Shown piece after piece: positions 35,461 through 46,627 of a DNA stretch of 64,000 nucleotides. Position numbers and translations under genes: made by a program. The notes below the pieces were generated by a model. That model was not told the origin of the DNA. It saw only the letters and a list, made by a program, of their open reading frames with translations, and made no database searches. The stretch comes from Pseudoscleropodium purum (lineage: Eukaryota > Streptophyta > Bryopsida > Hypnales > Brachytheciaceae): NCBI GenBank assembly GCA_963969395.1, contig OZ017796.1:29192243-29256242 (forward strand), written 5' to 3'. The stretch's first letter is position 1; every line of letters begins with the position of its first letter.

Positions 35461-36378
35461 CCCCTAAAGGAGCAAGGTCTTTTCTCTACTCAAAAACACT
35501 CAAAATTGCCATTTCTATAGCAAAAGGTGAAAAAAAAAAATTTCTAATTTCACAACTAACTGTAGGATCTTACACCTAAATAGTATGAAAAAGTGCGGAA
35601 ATTTTTTCAGAATTTAGACTGCATAGATTGCAAGATATCTGCGTTTAAAGTAGAAAAAACAAAAAATTTCAGCACATTGCAGGACTAGCTTTTTTGACTT
35701 TGAACATTTTTAACTTTTATTTTTTTCACCATAGAGATTTGAGCTTTAAATCTTTGTGGTAAAGAATTGAATTGAGAGTCTAGGAAAAAAAATAATAATT
35801 CAAAAAAATCTAATTTTTATTCTTTAAAAAATTGTTAAGTAGAAGTAGATATGAGATAGAAGGAAAATCTAAATTATTAATATCTCTAAAATGGAGTTAA
35901 AATGCACTAATTCAAATGGTGAGATTATTCTAGCAAGAAAGATAAACCATTTGAAACTTTTTTGGGGGGAAAATTGTAAAAAATGCATTCAAAAATGAAT
36001 CCTACAAGTTCTTTTTTCAAAAAGATGCTTTAATTGCCCAAAAAACAATATTGTCCATAACTTTTTCATAAAGAATCCAAATGTAATGAATCAAAACTCT
36101 CCATGTACACAAAAATATAATCTATGAAGAAAAAATAATTAAAAATTAAAATTAAAATTTTTGAAATTTTTTTTGTTACCTCCCGTCCCCTATTTTGAGC
36201 TTACTTGGGCATAACTTTTGTTCCTGGGCACCGAGTAGAAAAAAAATAATATTTCTACGAAGCTTATCAATTTTACTATCTTCAAAAAATATTTTAAAAA
36301 ATCGAAAAATAATTTCAGCCCGTAGGTACCTACCCAAAATCCCATTTGTCCCCCAAAGTGACAACGGTTCTTTAGGGG
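35461..36378 (+). mobile_element. TTAA-flanked non-autonomous element, copy 5 (type copy)
   Basis: Flanked by TTAA at both ends (35457-35460 and 36379-36382), with inverted ends CCCCTAAAGGAGC and GTTCTTTAGGGG. It is 918 bp. Collinear landmarks are AAAACACTCAAAATTGCCAT, GTAGGATCTTACACCTAAA, GATTGCAAGATATCTGCG, TAGATATGAGATAGAAGG, GGTGAGATTATTCTAGCAAG, CCTACAAGTTCTTTTTTCAA, GGGCATAACTTTTGTTCC and GGGCACC. Frames inside (36176-36364 minus, 36195-36446 plus) are not shared with other copies. Confidence 0.8.
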
Positions 36379-36469
36379 TTAACCTTGGTCACTTGCATTT
36401 GACAATCCATGGAGCCAAATGGGCTGAATTTTTTTGCATATATTAATAGTAGTATAGGATAGTAATGTG

Positions 36470-37180
36470 TGAGAATAAAAGTTATGTTACAATAAGCCCA
36501 AAACAAGCAAGGGTGGGCAATAAGAAAAATGAAAAAATGAAAAAATATATATTTGTTAAATTTATTTTTTTAAGATTATATTTCTTTTACTTGGAAAGAA
36601 TTGATTCATTCCACTTGGTTTAGTAATGTGAAAGTTATGAAGCTTCTTGTTTTGCAAGCAATCTTAGCAAATTCTTGAGAAAATAATGTTTTGGATTGAT
36701 TTTAATAATTTTTCACAAAAGAAGTTTCACATGTTTTAGTTCTCTTTCAATAATAATCTCATTGTTGGGATTAGTATGTTTCGATTCCTTCTTGGAGTTA
36801 TCAACAATTTAGTTTTTTTTTCTATCTCAAATTTACTTTGAATTAACAATTTTTTAAAGAATGAAATTAATAGTTTTTAGAAAAAAATTGAACTCTCAGC
36901 TCAATTGTTCAACATAGAAAAATAAAGCTCACAATATGTAATACAAAGAATTTTAAATTAAGTGGATTCAAAGCCTTGTAATCTAGTTAGTCTAGGAACA
37001 AATTTGTTTTCTTCACTTTAAACGCTTATATCTTGTAATCAATATGATCAAATTTTTTCTAGAAATTTCCATACTAGCCTAGTACAAGATCCTATGATTG
37101 GATATGCAAAAAAGAAATTGTTGTTTGCATTGAAAATGATAAGTTTGAGTATGCAATTGGTCCTACAACCATTATAGATT
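36470..37180 (-). repeat. Fragment of the TTAA-flanked family, opposite orientation
   Basis: Complementary to copy 5 over most of its length (AATAATCTCATTGTTGGGAT, TAAACGCTTATATCTTGTAAT, CTAGTACAAGATCCTATGAT), but both ends are eroded. It lies about 90 bp from copy 5, giving a loose inverted pair. Confidence 0.55.
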
Positions 37181-37639
37181 GGATTGATATATTTTGAGTT
37201 TGGCTTAGGTTGGTGGGAGCCCTACTATAGCTATTTTTCTAACAATGACAAGCATATGTATAGGCTTTCATTGGAAGCCCAGGACAACACCTTTCAATAA
37301 ATGAAAAATAAAATCACATGAAATCTAAAAACCATCATTTTTTTTTCCCAATTTGTAATGTTGTTTCTTATTATTTGTCTACTACTGAAATTTTATTCCC
37401 ACATTTGCCAGATAGCAATATCATATTCCTCTACTCATTCTGCCTGCGACGATTCTGCCCTTCCTTCACCTTTTTATATGAATTCTTTTTCTAGAAGAAT
37501 AGTCTATCCATATTTTTTGTACTGTCACCATTGACCACTGAGTATTGCTGAAAAACCGCAACTACAAACCAACAAAAACAATAAAGACATGATGCGGGTG
37601 TCCAAAAGATTTTGGAGCTTAGATCATATGCCCATTTTT

Positions 37640-38242
37640 TTACGAATGTTTTTGAGTGCAAATTGACTTTGCCACACACACAATGATGGAAGGGTGCTCC
37701 TTTTCTTTTCTTTTTGCCTCTTTCCCCCTTTTTTTTTATGGTATCCCCCTTATTTTATTTGTTGGAGTGGGGTTTGTAATTCATTCCTTGGATGATGATG
37801 ATGATGATAATAGCCTTAGCCCAAGACTTGGAGGCAGGTGTCCGTGACTGATTTGTCCTTCCAGACCCAAGATCCTATCACAGTTGCCAACTTGTGGCCA
37901 CAGAAGCTTTTGTGTACGACAGACCCCTACTTTAAAAAAAAACCAAGTCTGTACGACCTCGGCCGGGACTTTAAAAAATATTGAAAAAAAAAACAAGTCT
38001 GTATGTAAGTACTCAGTGCTGGTCCATCCACAGAGACCAACTGACCGACCGACCATGTGTACAAATACTCTCAGTCCCTTAAGGTATGGATTGTTCTTCC
38101 TTTGCCATGATGATGTCTCTGCCTCTCCAGCGTGACAGGGTCCGGGACTGGGGGTCCGGACCAGACATTCTTTCTTACTTACACACACACTTCAACTTAC
38201 TAATAATAACATAAGGGGGGCTGCAGGTAAGTTAAATAGTGT
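37640..38242. other. GC-richer island 2, no gene proven
   Basis: Includes a GATGAT run (37789-37809), CTGACCGACCGACC (38040-38053) and two similar segments with AAACAAGTCTGTA or ACCAAGTCTGTACG about 60 bp apart. The 135-codon minus frame (37781-38188) and its plus-strand shadows show low complexity and no known domain. Confidence 0.35.
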
Positions 38243-38257
38243 AGGCCACATTAAGTT

Positions 38258-38301
38258 TTTGTTTTTTTTGAAACAAATGAAACAAGATTTCATGGCCGTG
38301 C
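38258..38301 (-). mobile_element. 44-bp LINE tail with 15-bp target duplication
   Basis: AGGCCACATTAAGTT occurs at 38243-38257 and 38302-38316. The 44 bases between read, on the minus strand, CATGAAATCTTGTTTCATTT, GTTTC, then A8. They match the 3' end of the 28432 LINE tail, so this is an extreme 5' truncation. Confidence 0.8.
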
Positions 38302-38316
38302 AGGCCACATTAAGTT

Positions 38317-39944
38317 ATATCAAATTGTCAAAACCTTATCAGTAATGAATGATACTTACACGTAAGCATTTTGATAGGACTGTACTACTACTGTGGGACT
38401 GACCAACGGACCGACCCCGGGAGTGGGGGAGTCCTTTGCAACTTAAAAACAAAGACATGATAATTAAAATCCCCCACAACTCTGTACTTAAATAACTTAA
38501 TAGTGTTTTCTGCCAAGATGGGTCAGGGTCTTTTATTTCGTTTGCTGGTGGGGGGGTAATGTACTGGCGATCATCATGACTGCTCAAAATGCGACACCTA
38601 CATTTGTAAAAAAAACATTAAAAAAAGACAGTGGAAATGTAAATGTAAATAGTGGTGACACACAAGATGTAGACAATTGTGACATGTCTTTCAGAGCCTA
38701 GAAAAAAAGTGGCTAGGGTGTTGTGATTTTGAGTACACCTATAAACAATATTTTTGGGAATTTTGAAAATTTGCTCAAATGGAGTCCAAATAATGTGGAC
38801 TAAAGCATAGTCAAGGAATCTATTTTTGTTGAAAAATAAAGATGAAAAATAAAATTTAATAACTGGATGTGTTATCATTTGGTACTATTGTCAACCAGAG
38901 GGGGTATTTTCCTTACTCGAAGTTTTGGTGTATGCATCAATGGTATACATGCATTTCAATTGGGGTAGTTGGTTTAGACAACTTAATATAGACACATATA
39001 CGAATAATTTGTTGGAAGTATTAAAGCATATGAATAAGAGCAAACTTCCATATTGTGTGCAGATGAAAAATGAATTGCTGAAATTTTTAGAATTGTAATT
39101 GCTTTTGCTTAGTTGTATGATGCTTTCAATGTGAGGAGGGTGAAATAGATTCTAGGCATAATTTTGCTTTGTTGTCAAACTAAAAGTCACTCAAAAGTTC
39201 AAGTTCAATATCAAAAATAGTTTTATAAAAATTTGAAACTCGTCTCCCTTTCTTTTTCTTAGGGTTCTTCCGCTTTTTCACGAGCCTCCACCCCCTCCAA
39301 AATTTGTTGCCCAACAATCTCTTCTTGCAACTACATTGATTTGCCCCAATGGTATATGTAACACCACCAAAGTTGTTCTATTTTCAATTAGAAGAAGTTG
39401 AAATATTATTGTATTGTACCAATTTTTACAATTTTTTTTTGTAGTAACACCAATTTTTTAAATGATGCTAATTCTTCTACTACAATAGTAGAATGATATT
39501 GATATGGTGTTCCCACTCACAAACAAGACAAATAAGTATAAAATATACACAACTAAAATAACCACTTCTTTTGCCTTAGATAGCTCAATGGTCAAAATGA
39601 CAAAATTTTGGTGTAAAACTGTCAAAGAGAAGCCCAACTTGTTTCATATTTTTCCAACACTCACATAATATTCTATGAATTTTCAAAGTTGAAAGCATGT
39701 AGGACCTATACTAACTATTGGACTCTTCTTAAACCACCACCTTCCTCTTAAAGAATTCACCAACTTCTATTGGCCACTCTTGTAGATGAATGACTCTTTT
39801 GAGATCCTAAGTGAATCCTTTTGTCCTCCAAAATAGCTAGCATTTTTGAAAACACAACACAACTACCTACATCTACTTTAATGTATACTTCTATACAAAA
39901 TTCTGAAATTTCTTTTGTCTTTTCCAAAAACTTGGTCTAGAACT
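38317..39944. other. Intergenic DNA, no gene recognised
   Basis: The first 270 bases continue GC-richer island 2 (with GACCAACGGACCGACCCCGG at 38399). The remainder is AT-rich with no defensible feature. Confidence 0.4.
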
Positions 39945-40236
39945 CCCACTTTTTGCTATTGTGCCCAATTATTATCATAAGAGTAGTCCAATTTTCATAT
40001 TTTCATATTGACAAGTGAAGAGGAGGTTCCAATGCACCAAAGAACATGACATTTTCAAATTTCAAATTTTTTTTTGGAAAGAACAATGACCATTAAAACA
40101 AGAAAAAAATCCAAAGGGAAAGAAACAATCAAACAAGCTCATTTAACCGGCTCAGTTGAGGACGTAAGTTAATAGAGAACATGACATTTGAATAGTACTA
40201 TTTGCAAAGTTTTGAAACATAATTATAGTTCTTTTG

Positions 40237-40238
<2 letters not shown>
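39945..40238 (+). repeat. Dispersed repeat 'GTGCCTAGTTACTATTATTAG', copy 4 (interrupted)
   Basis: Left part 39945-40054 (AGAGGAGGTTCCAATGCACC, AAAGAACATGACATTT) and right part 40176-40238 (GACATTTGAATAG...GTTTTGAAACA) are collinear with 31310-31560, interrupted by the LINE tail at 40055. The AT microsatellite begins inside this copy. Confidence 0.6.
40055..40175 (-). mobile_element. 5'-truncated LINE tail with 14-bp target duplication
   Basis: AGAACATGACATTT is duplicated at 40041-40054 and 40176-40189. The 121 bases between read, on the minus strand, GATTGTTTCTTTCCC, CTTGTTTTAATGGTC, ATTGTTCTTTCC, then an A9 tail. The uninterrupted site exists at 31436 and 15118. The LINE subfamily differs from the 28432 and 38258 copies. 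Confidence 0.75.

Positions 40239-40332
<94 letters not shown>
40239..40332. repeat. (AT)47 microsatellite
   Basis: Uninterrupted AT dinucleotides. The open frames on both strands here encode only Ile-Tyr repeats and are not genes. The sequence is self-complementary and can extrude as a hairpin. Confidence 0.95.
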
Positions 40333-40334
<2 letters not shown>

Positions 40335-40888
40335 TAAAATCGTTTCTTTCAAAGGATGTATATATGGTAGAACTATCCATTGCCACACAAAGACCCATAT
40401 CCAACTTGTATGTCTGGAAATAGTTGCAACCAAGGCTAAAACAAATTTCGAAGCAAAGTGTAGAATGTCTGTTCTTCCTTTGCTTTTCAAAGCTGGGACT
40501 AATCAAGTCATGAAAATTTTACCAATTGCCTTATATTGTTCTAGAGCATACCAAGGTAACTACACCTAATTTCAACCCCTTCCTGAAATTGCCCCCCTAC
40601 AGATATTCTTGTCCAAAATATACTCTCCCACTACTCATGAGAGTGTAGGGTCGATTTCAAAAACACCTATGTACAGCACTTTGAATATATATATATTCAT
40701 AGTTTATTCATCCAGTGACCGAAAAACGCATTCTCAGAGAATCTACAATCCCCTTTGGACTACCACCACCAGGACCCTAACACACACAAAAATTCAATGT
40801 TAGAATGGGAACCGTACTGAGTTGTTTATTTGGTCCATCTTAGGTGTAGTTACCTTCTATGTGGAATCCACTCAATATATGAGATGTT

Positions 40889-41410
40889 CTACCATATTGA
40901 ATTTTGAGACGTACACAGAGTGATGATGGTGGTTTTCAGGCAGGGTGCGACGACCCTTTCAAAGGGCACTGGGTTGCTACAGTGTCTGTCAGGACAGGGG
41001 TTACTGTTACTTACTAGTAAGTTAAGTTTTAATTTCCGACAAGGATAGTAAGTTAAGTTAATTCCACTGGCGGGATCCAATTCTATAATTGGCATGCACG
41101 CCTGTTCACATGGCAAGTCAGCCAGGACATGTACCTTACCCCCAAACTCACTCAAGTGGAACCACGAGGGTCCGACCGTCTGTCCGTCCGTCCCTGGATA
41201 TTCAATTTTGGAATTCAGGGTGCAACCTGGCTTTGAGTGGAACTTACTAATTAGTCCGACGGAAGGACTGTACATAAGGACCCATTCACGGCTGCTAATA
41301 ACATAGATGAAATTGCTGACTCCGCACTCCAGTTTAGGGTCTGATTCCCCAGTAAGGATTTCCCCAGTAAATACAACCCAGCTTCCTGAAACTATCTTTA
41401 AGTTATGCAT
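40889..41410 (-). other. GC-richer island 3 with a 173-codon open frame, unassigned
   Basis: One of the longest uninterrupted frames outside the copia element, starting MHNLKIVSGSWVVFTGEIL. It has no recognisable domain, signal peptide or membrane segment. Composition follows the local GC-rich island, with CCGTCTGTCCGTCCGTCC at 41176-41193 and TAAGTTAAGTT near 41025 and 41050. The lack of stops may simply reflect base composition. I do not call it a gene. Confidence 0.2.
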
Positions 41411-41667
41411 CTTTTAAGTTATGCATCACTGTAGAAGCTATACCCTATTCAATGTCTATGAAGTGGCTGTGTCCTCAGGATAGAGACTTAATAAGGTACA
41501 ACTACCCATTAGCATACAGATTTGCAATCTTAGGTACTCTAGAGAAGCTATTTACGAGCTTTCATATTTTTCAGAGATTGAATTGTTTGAGAGAAGTCGA
41601 TCGCAAAAAGAATGAAGACGTTACGACAAGAATTGAATTTTTGTGATTTTTCAAAGTTGAGTGGACC

Positions 41668-41756
41668 TTGTTGAAGCATGGGCTAACCATTGTTGAAGCA
41701 TGGGCTAACCATTGTTGAAGCATGGGCTAACCATTGTTGAAGCATGGGCTAATGTG
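41668..41756. repeat. Tandem repeat, 22 bp x 4
   Basis: Four nearly identical units TTGAAGCATGGGCTAACCAT (plus TG), the last diverging at its end (GGGCTAATGTG). Confidence 0.95.
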
Positions 41757-41929
41757 TTCGCTCCCCAATGCATTGCCATCATGATAATGGATTAGTAAGA
41801 TTATGGTAATAAATGGACTAGTGACAAAAATGAAAACAACTTGTAGGTGGTATAATTGGGTAAATGGTGGTATTGGGTAGTTCCACCTTATATGACATCC
41901 ACTCTCACATCCATTATGAGAGTTGACCC

Positions 41930-42300
41930 ATTTCCTAGCACTTAAGCAACTATGCATATTTAGAGCACAAGTTTCTTGAATGGAGAAATTTTCCCATGTA
42001 TAGAAATATTTTTTTTTAAACAAGCGTGTTGAGGAAACACACTTCAAAGGGTTCATCAGAAAGAGGTTGATTTCATGCCAATTAGAGAACTTGTTGCCAC
42101 TAGGTATTGAACCCTCAACTATGCCATTTGGTTTGGGTACCTCACGACTATCATCTGGTAGTTTAGGGTCATTGCGGACCATATAGAAATAGGACTTAGA
42201 TGAATTATATATTTTTTCAAAATTTTATTTATCAAAACATAATTCCAATGAATCTTTTAGTTGAAGATTACGTTCAACCTATTCTTGTCATTTAGACCTT
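41930..42300 (+). repeat. Dispersed repeat with SINE insertion, paralogous to 58400-58570 and 43270-43400
   Basis: Shared landmarks are CACTTAAGCA, GGATTTCTT or AGTTTCTTGA, TTTTCCCATGTATA, then TTATCAAAACATAATT and TGAGTTGAAGATT. The 58.4 kb copy (and less clearly the 43.3 kb copy) lacks the SINE at the equivalent site. Confidence 0.6.
42009..42181 (-). mobile_element. SINE (tRNA-like), copy 2
   Basis: Flanked by a perfect 10-bp duplication TATAGAAATA (41999-42008 and 42182-42191). On the minus strand it starts TGGTCCGCAATGACCCTAAA and ends CAACACGCTTGTTTAAAAAA. Box A-like TAGTCGTGAGG (42140-42150) and box B-like GGTTCAATACC (42103-42113; consensus GGTTCGANNCC) indicate a Pol III promoter of tRNA type. 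It is 173 bp. The 151-codon minus frame at 41727-42182 is formed by reading through this SINE and is not a gene. Confidence 0.85.
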
Positions 42301-42504
42301 CCTATTTCCAACAACAAGTTGGTTGCAAAATCAACCAAGATTACAGCCAATCATAATGCACCACAACTACATTGAGAATTGTGCCATAATTGATCTCTTG
42401 CTTTTTTGTGCTCACTAGAAAGATTGTAGTTTATACAATGGAAATGGGTCCCTAGTCAAAAACGAGTCGGTTCCTTTGTAGTTTTTAAGTTTCCAAATCC
42501 TATC

Positions 42505-43259
42505 TAAGGGCAGGCTTACATGCTTGCTTGGGAAAAAACTTGAACCTAAAACAAGCAAGAAGACAAAATTGCCTCCACCGATTGTCTTGCCGGGGTGCGC
42601 AACAAAAAAGGAGGAGTTCCATTTTCAATCAATATCAATGGACAACTCCATTGGTGGAGACTAGTAAATCATAAGAGAATCTAATACGTGTCGACTCCTA
42701 ATCATATCCCTCCCCCACCACCAGGTTCTTATAAAAGTAAAATTGGTATTTTTTCCTTGTAGTTCCTCTTGGGTGCCATCTTTTAGGTGGATAGTGACTC
42801 ACAATGCTTACTATCCATCCAAAAGTAACTTGCATTCTTGGGTTTTAAAGATTTTAAAATTTTCATTTGCAAACAATCCCTTTCTCCCCTCTTGTAATTT
42901 TCAAAAACCAACATAGTGACAATCAATATGGGATAATTCCTCTCATATATGGGTTTTGTATCCGGTACTATATTCGTATGCGATATCTGTATTTATATCT
43001 AGTACTATATACATATCTGGTATTCATTTTGTATTTCATATTTGAATGATTCAAATTAAATCTCACAAGAACAACGGCTTGTGATTTTTTGAAAAATCAA
43101 CAGCAATTTCGAGGGTAAGCATTTTTTCTTAAAAAAATCAATGACCTGTAAATTTTGAAAGAAGGGGGAAGGGGCAACTAATGCAAACCTCGGGGGAACT
43201 ATTTTTTGAGAGGATAGTAGCTCTCTATCCCACTAGAGGAGCATGTAAACAAGCCCTAA
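42505..43259. mobile_element. Possible hAT-like TIR element
   Basis: Left end TAAGGGCAGGCTTACATGC and complement of the right end TTAGGGCTTGTTTACATGC match at 14 of 19 positions. TAGGGCTTGTTT-type ends are common in plant hAT MITEs. The 8-bp flanks do not match, so the call is tentative. 755 bp, no coding potential seen. Confidence 0.4.
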
Positions 43260-44012
43260 GTTAGAAGCACCAATAACCAATCATTTAAGCAATTTGGGAG
43301 TAAATTCTGTGTAGTATGAGTTGGTGGATATTTTTCCCAAGTATAAAGATTGAAAATATAGGGATTGCTAAATTTTTAGATTTATATTTAGGAAATTGAA
43401 ATTACATTGCATTTTGAGAGGCAAAAGAATTCTTGATCCATAAGCAATGTCTAGAGGCTTCTAATTCCAATCATTTAGATTGTACTTTCTTGTTCACTAT
43501 TTAAGGTTATGTGTCATAACCTTAAAATTATTAGTCCCAACCTTGAAAAGGACAAAAAGAATTCAAATTTCAAATCTAGCGAAGGTTAGAAATAACACAT
43601 CCTCCAAGTTGAATACTGGGCGTGGTTGGTTATTGGTGCCTCCATCCTACAACCATATTCATAGTGTACAACATGGTTAGGATTTGGTTGGAGTTTTTTT
43701 TGACTAATAGATCCCTCCTTGTCTAATTGGTTGGATGTCCCCTATATGTTGAATTGGTTGGATGGGGGGGCTGATTTTTTTAGTTATAAATTTCATTTCA
43801 TTTTTAGTTTTGCTAGTGTATCATTGTATCAATGTTTTCTTTGTTTAATTTTCCATTGTCCACTATCAACAAACTAATATTGTTGTTTATCTAGGATAGA
43901 GCTTTGTGGTCACATTGTTCTTGTTTGTTTAATAATTTTTGATGAAATAAAATGGCTTACATCATAGATGTAAAAGGTAGTAGTCAAACCAAACCCAAAC
44001 ATAAGGAAGCTA

Positions 44013-44142
44013 AGGTAAATAAGCCCATTGTAGGCCACATGGGAGCAAGGTCATTGTAGGATAGATTAAATTAGTGGTTTACATTTTTGAACTTGAATGT
44101 ATACCACTAATATAATTTTGTTTGCAATGGGCTCACTTACCT
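44013..44142. mobile_element. Stowaway-like MITE, copy 1
   Basis: Flanked by TA (44011-44012 and 44143-44144), with ends AGGTAA and TTACCT. It is an imperfect palindrome whose centre reads TAGTGGTTTACATTTTTG then TGTATACCACTAATATAA. 130 bp. It is the same family as 48214-48369. Confidence 0.65.
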
Positions 44143-44144
44143 TA

Positions 44145-46616
44145 TCTACTACAATCTTCCACTTCAAGTCACATTTAGTTAGTCATGTTATTATATGACT
44201 TTTACAATATTTCAATTTCAATAAACGAAAGATAAATATACTCTCTTATTTGATTTAGAAACTTAGAAATTTGATTTTTTGTATTTGCCTCAAGGCTTTT
44301 GGTATTTTCTTACAATTAGCCTTTAACCTCTAAATGCTCGACCATTCACCAGGTGGATTATGATATTTTTTAAATACGCATCATCCAACTTGTATTTGTT
44401 GAAAAAGAATTTTTAAGAAGAATTTATTATATCCATAGAAAGAACAAACAATGTTCTTTATAAGACAATGGTAAAATATTTTGGAAGACTTTAAACTCTT
44501 TATTAATCCATAAAGTCCTTAGGCATGATTTCAAGTCATTTTCCAATCAGGGGTTGGCCCTTTCCAATGTAATATTCGTTAGATTTTTTTAAGGCCTAAC
44601 TTTTAAATTACGACTTAGATTAGTGTAAAATCTTTTAGGCATCAAGCTAGTAGATAAATGAACATTAGGTAAGAAAATTATAAGAATCCAAAAAACATTG
44701 TACCAAAAAGGGCTTGCCTACAAGAGGAAAATGACCTAAAATCATGCCTTAAGGCTTTTAAGGGTTAAAGTTTTCAAAGAAGAATTATATTATCCTTTGT
44801 TTGAGCACTTAGAATTTAAACATAGAAGTATACTACAGATGTTCTAGATTTAATTAATAACTTTCATGATTAATATTTAACCAAAAAAGACATTTACCAA
44901 ATTATAAATTGGATTATTTTTACTAACCAATATGGTGTAGTTTTTTTTTCATTATTTTTCATTACAAAGTAAAAATAAATCTCCAATAGAATGGTGAATT
45001 TATTTTCATCCATTGATATGAATGAAATATACAAAATATAGATGAAAACATGAAATTCATTCCAAAGTGTGTAAATTCTTCCATTATAGGGTGATATGGT
45101 CCCTAGGTTTTATAGCATTTGAAGATTTCATTTGACTGAAAATAGGAAAATGTACTGCCAAAAATTCTCTCAAAAAAAATTTATTCCTTTTGAGCAATAA
45201 ATTGCCCCTAAAAAAACATGGTTGTGGTGATTGGTCTTGTTCTTTTATAGTTAAAGTATGGAGGTGGTCCAAATTTTTGGTTATATAAAGATGTGCCATA
45301 AAGTACAATTAAAAATAATAATCAAGTGATAATTTCAAACAAATATTTAAAGTCATAACCTATATATTGTATTTAATCTATACAATTAATTAAAATCCAA
45401 TGGTATATGTATTGCCATCCAAACATGTATTAGACTATAGTAACTATGACATGCACCATTAGCAATGATAATTCAACAACTAGCATCATTTATTTGGATG
45501 TCAATTTTTCATCTAAACTTTATTAAGCTCAAAAATTGCAAATATATATGTAGAATACACAGCTACTTTTTGTCATATGTAGGAGGTGCATCAATGATCT
45601 AATTGATTAGAGTGTGATACAATGAAATTGAATTTAGTTCAATATAAATACAAACTTTTTCCATTATTGAACACCTCGATTCATACACTTGAATTCCATA
45701 TCAAATACACAAAAATAGTCAAGTTGCATCAATAATTGAACTTTATAGACCTATAAGGGTTAGAACAATCCACATGTAGATCATTACAATATCAATCAAT
45801 TTCCTTTAGAAGCACACATTCCCTTAATTGAAGACATCTTGAAATTCCATGGAATAAAATTGCCTCCAATTATCAACGATGAATAATTGAAATTGGAAGA
45901 AAGGACAACAAGGTTATGTTGACCCTTGACCTTAGTAAAGATATTTTGTCCATATCAAGACAAAAATATTTCCATGCATTATCAAAGCACACATTTCATG
46001 CATGTCCCACATCTATACATTTTTGAATTCCAAAAAATCCAAGAACTTCTACTTTTGACTCCCAAAATAGTTTTTTTTTTTTTTTACTTATAGAATCATT
46101 TGAGCCTTTATAAACGCAATAATATCATAGTTGCAAACAACATGGGTTAAATACAAGTTTGTGAAATGTATACATATTCATACTTTGTTTACATATCTAT
46201 ATATCATATTTTAAACTTATACTCTATATACATACTTCCTATATGTATATACCATATACCATATTCATATAGGCAGGGTGAACCGCTTCCCTTGCTCATC
46301 TTCTTCAAGCCCCTAATTTTTTTCCTAGGGATGAATTTAAAAAAAAAAACTCCCTATTTTGTATGTGATTCATCTATTTTCTACACTATTCTTGGCTAAT
46401 TTGGGGCCTCTAATTGCAAATATGAATTCAAAATTTCATTATGTATGGTAAATAAAAAGGTCTCATGTTTTTCCTGGGAAAAAGCTAGGGATGAATAAGA
46501 GGGTCCATTCACCATGTCCGTATCCATCTAGAACAGGGACACAATGGGATACAGGACATTGGAGTTGGTTGGTGATTTTGGATAAGCTTATACAATGTGA
46601 AAGTGTGAATGTACCC
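44145..46616. other. AT-rich intergenic DNA, no gene recognised
   Basis: Short AT-biased frames only. A poly-T of 15 or more bases is at about 46070-46085. Nothing else can be defended. Confidence 0.45.
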
Positions 46617-46627
46617 TTAACCCTTAA

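Noticed and set aside
36176..36446. Open frames inside TTAA-flanked copy 5
   Set aside because: They are not maintained in the other copies of the same element.
37781..38188. 135-codon minus-strand open frame
   Set aside because: Low-complexity Ser/Phe-rich translation of a GC-rich island with simple repeats; no domain.
40152..40569. Open frames of 102-112 codons on both strands around 40.2-40.5 kb
   Set aside because: They consist of Ile-Tyr repeats encoded by the AT microsatellite.
41727..42182. 151-codon minus-strand open frame
   Set aside because: It is a read-through of the SINE and its flanks; the other SINE copy does not preserve it.
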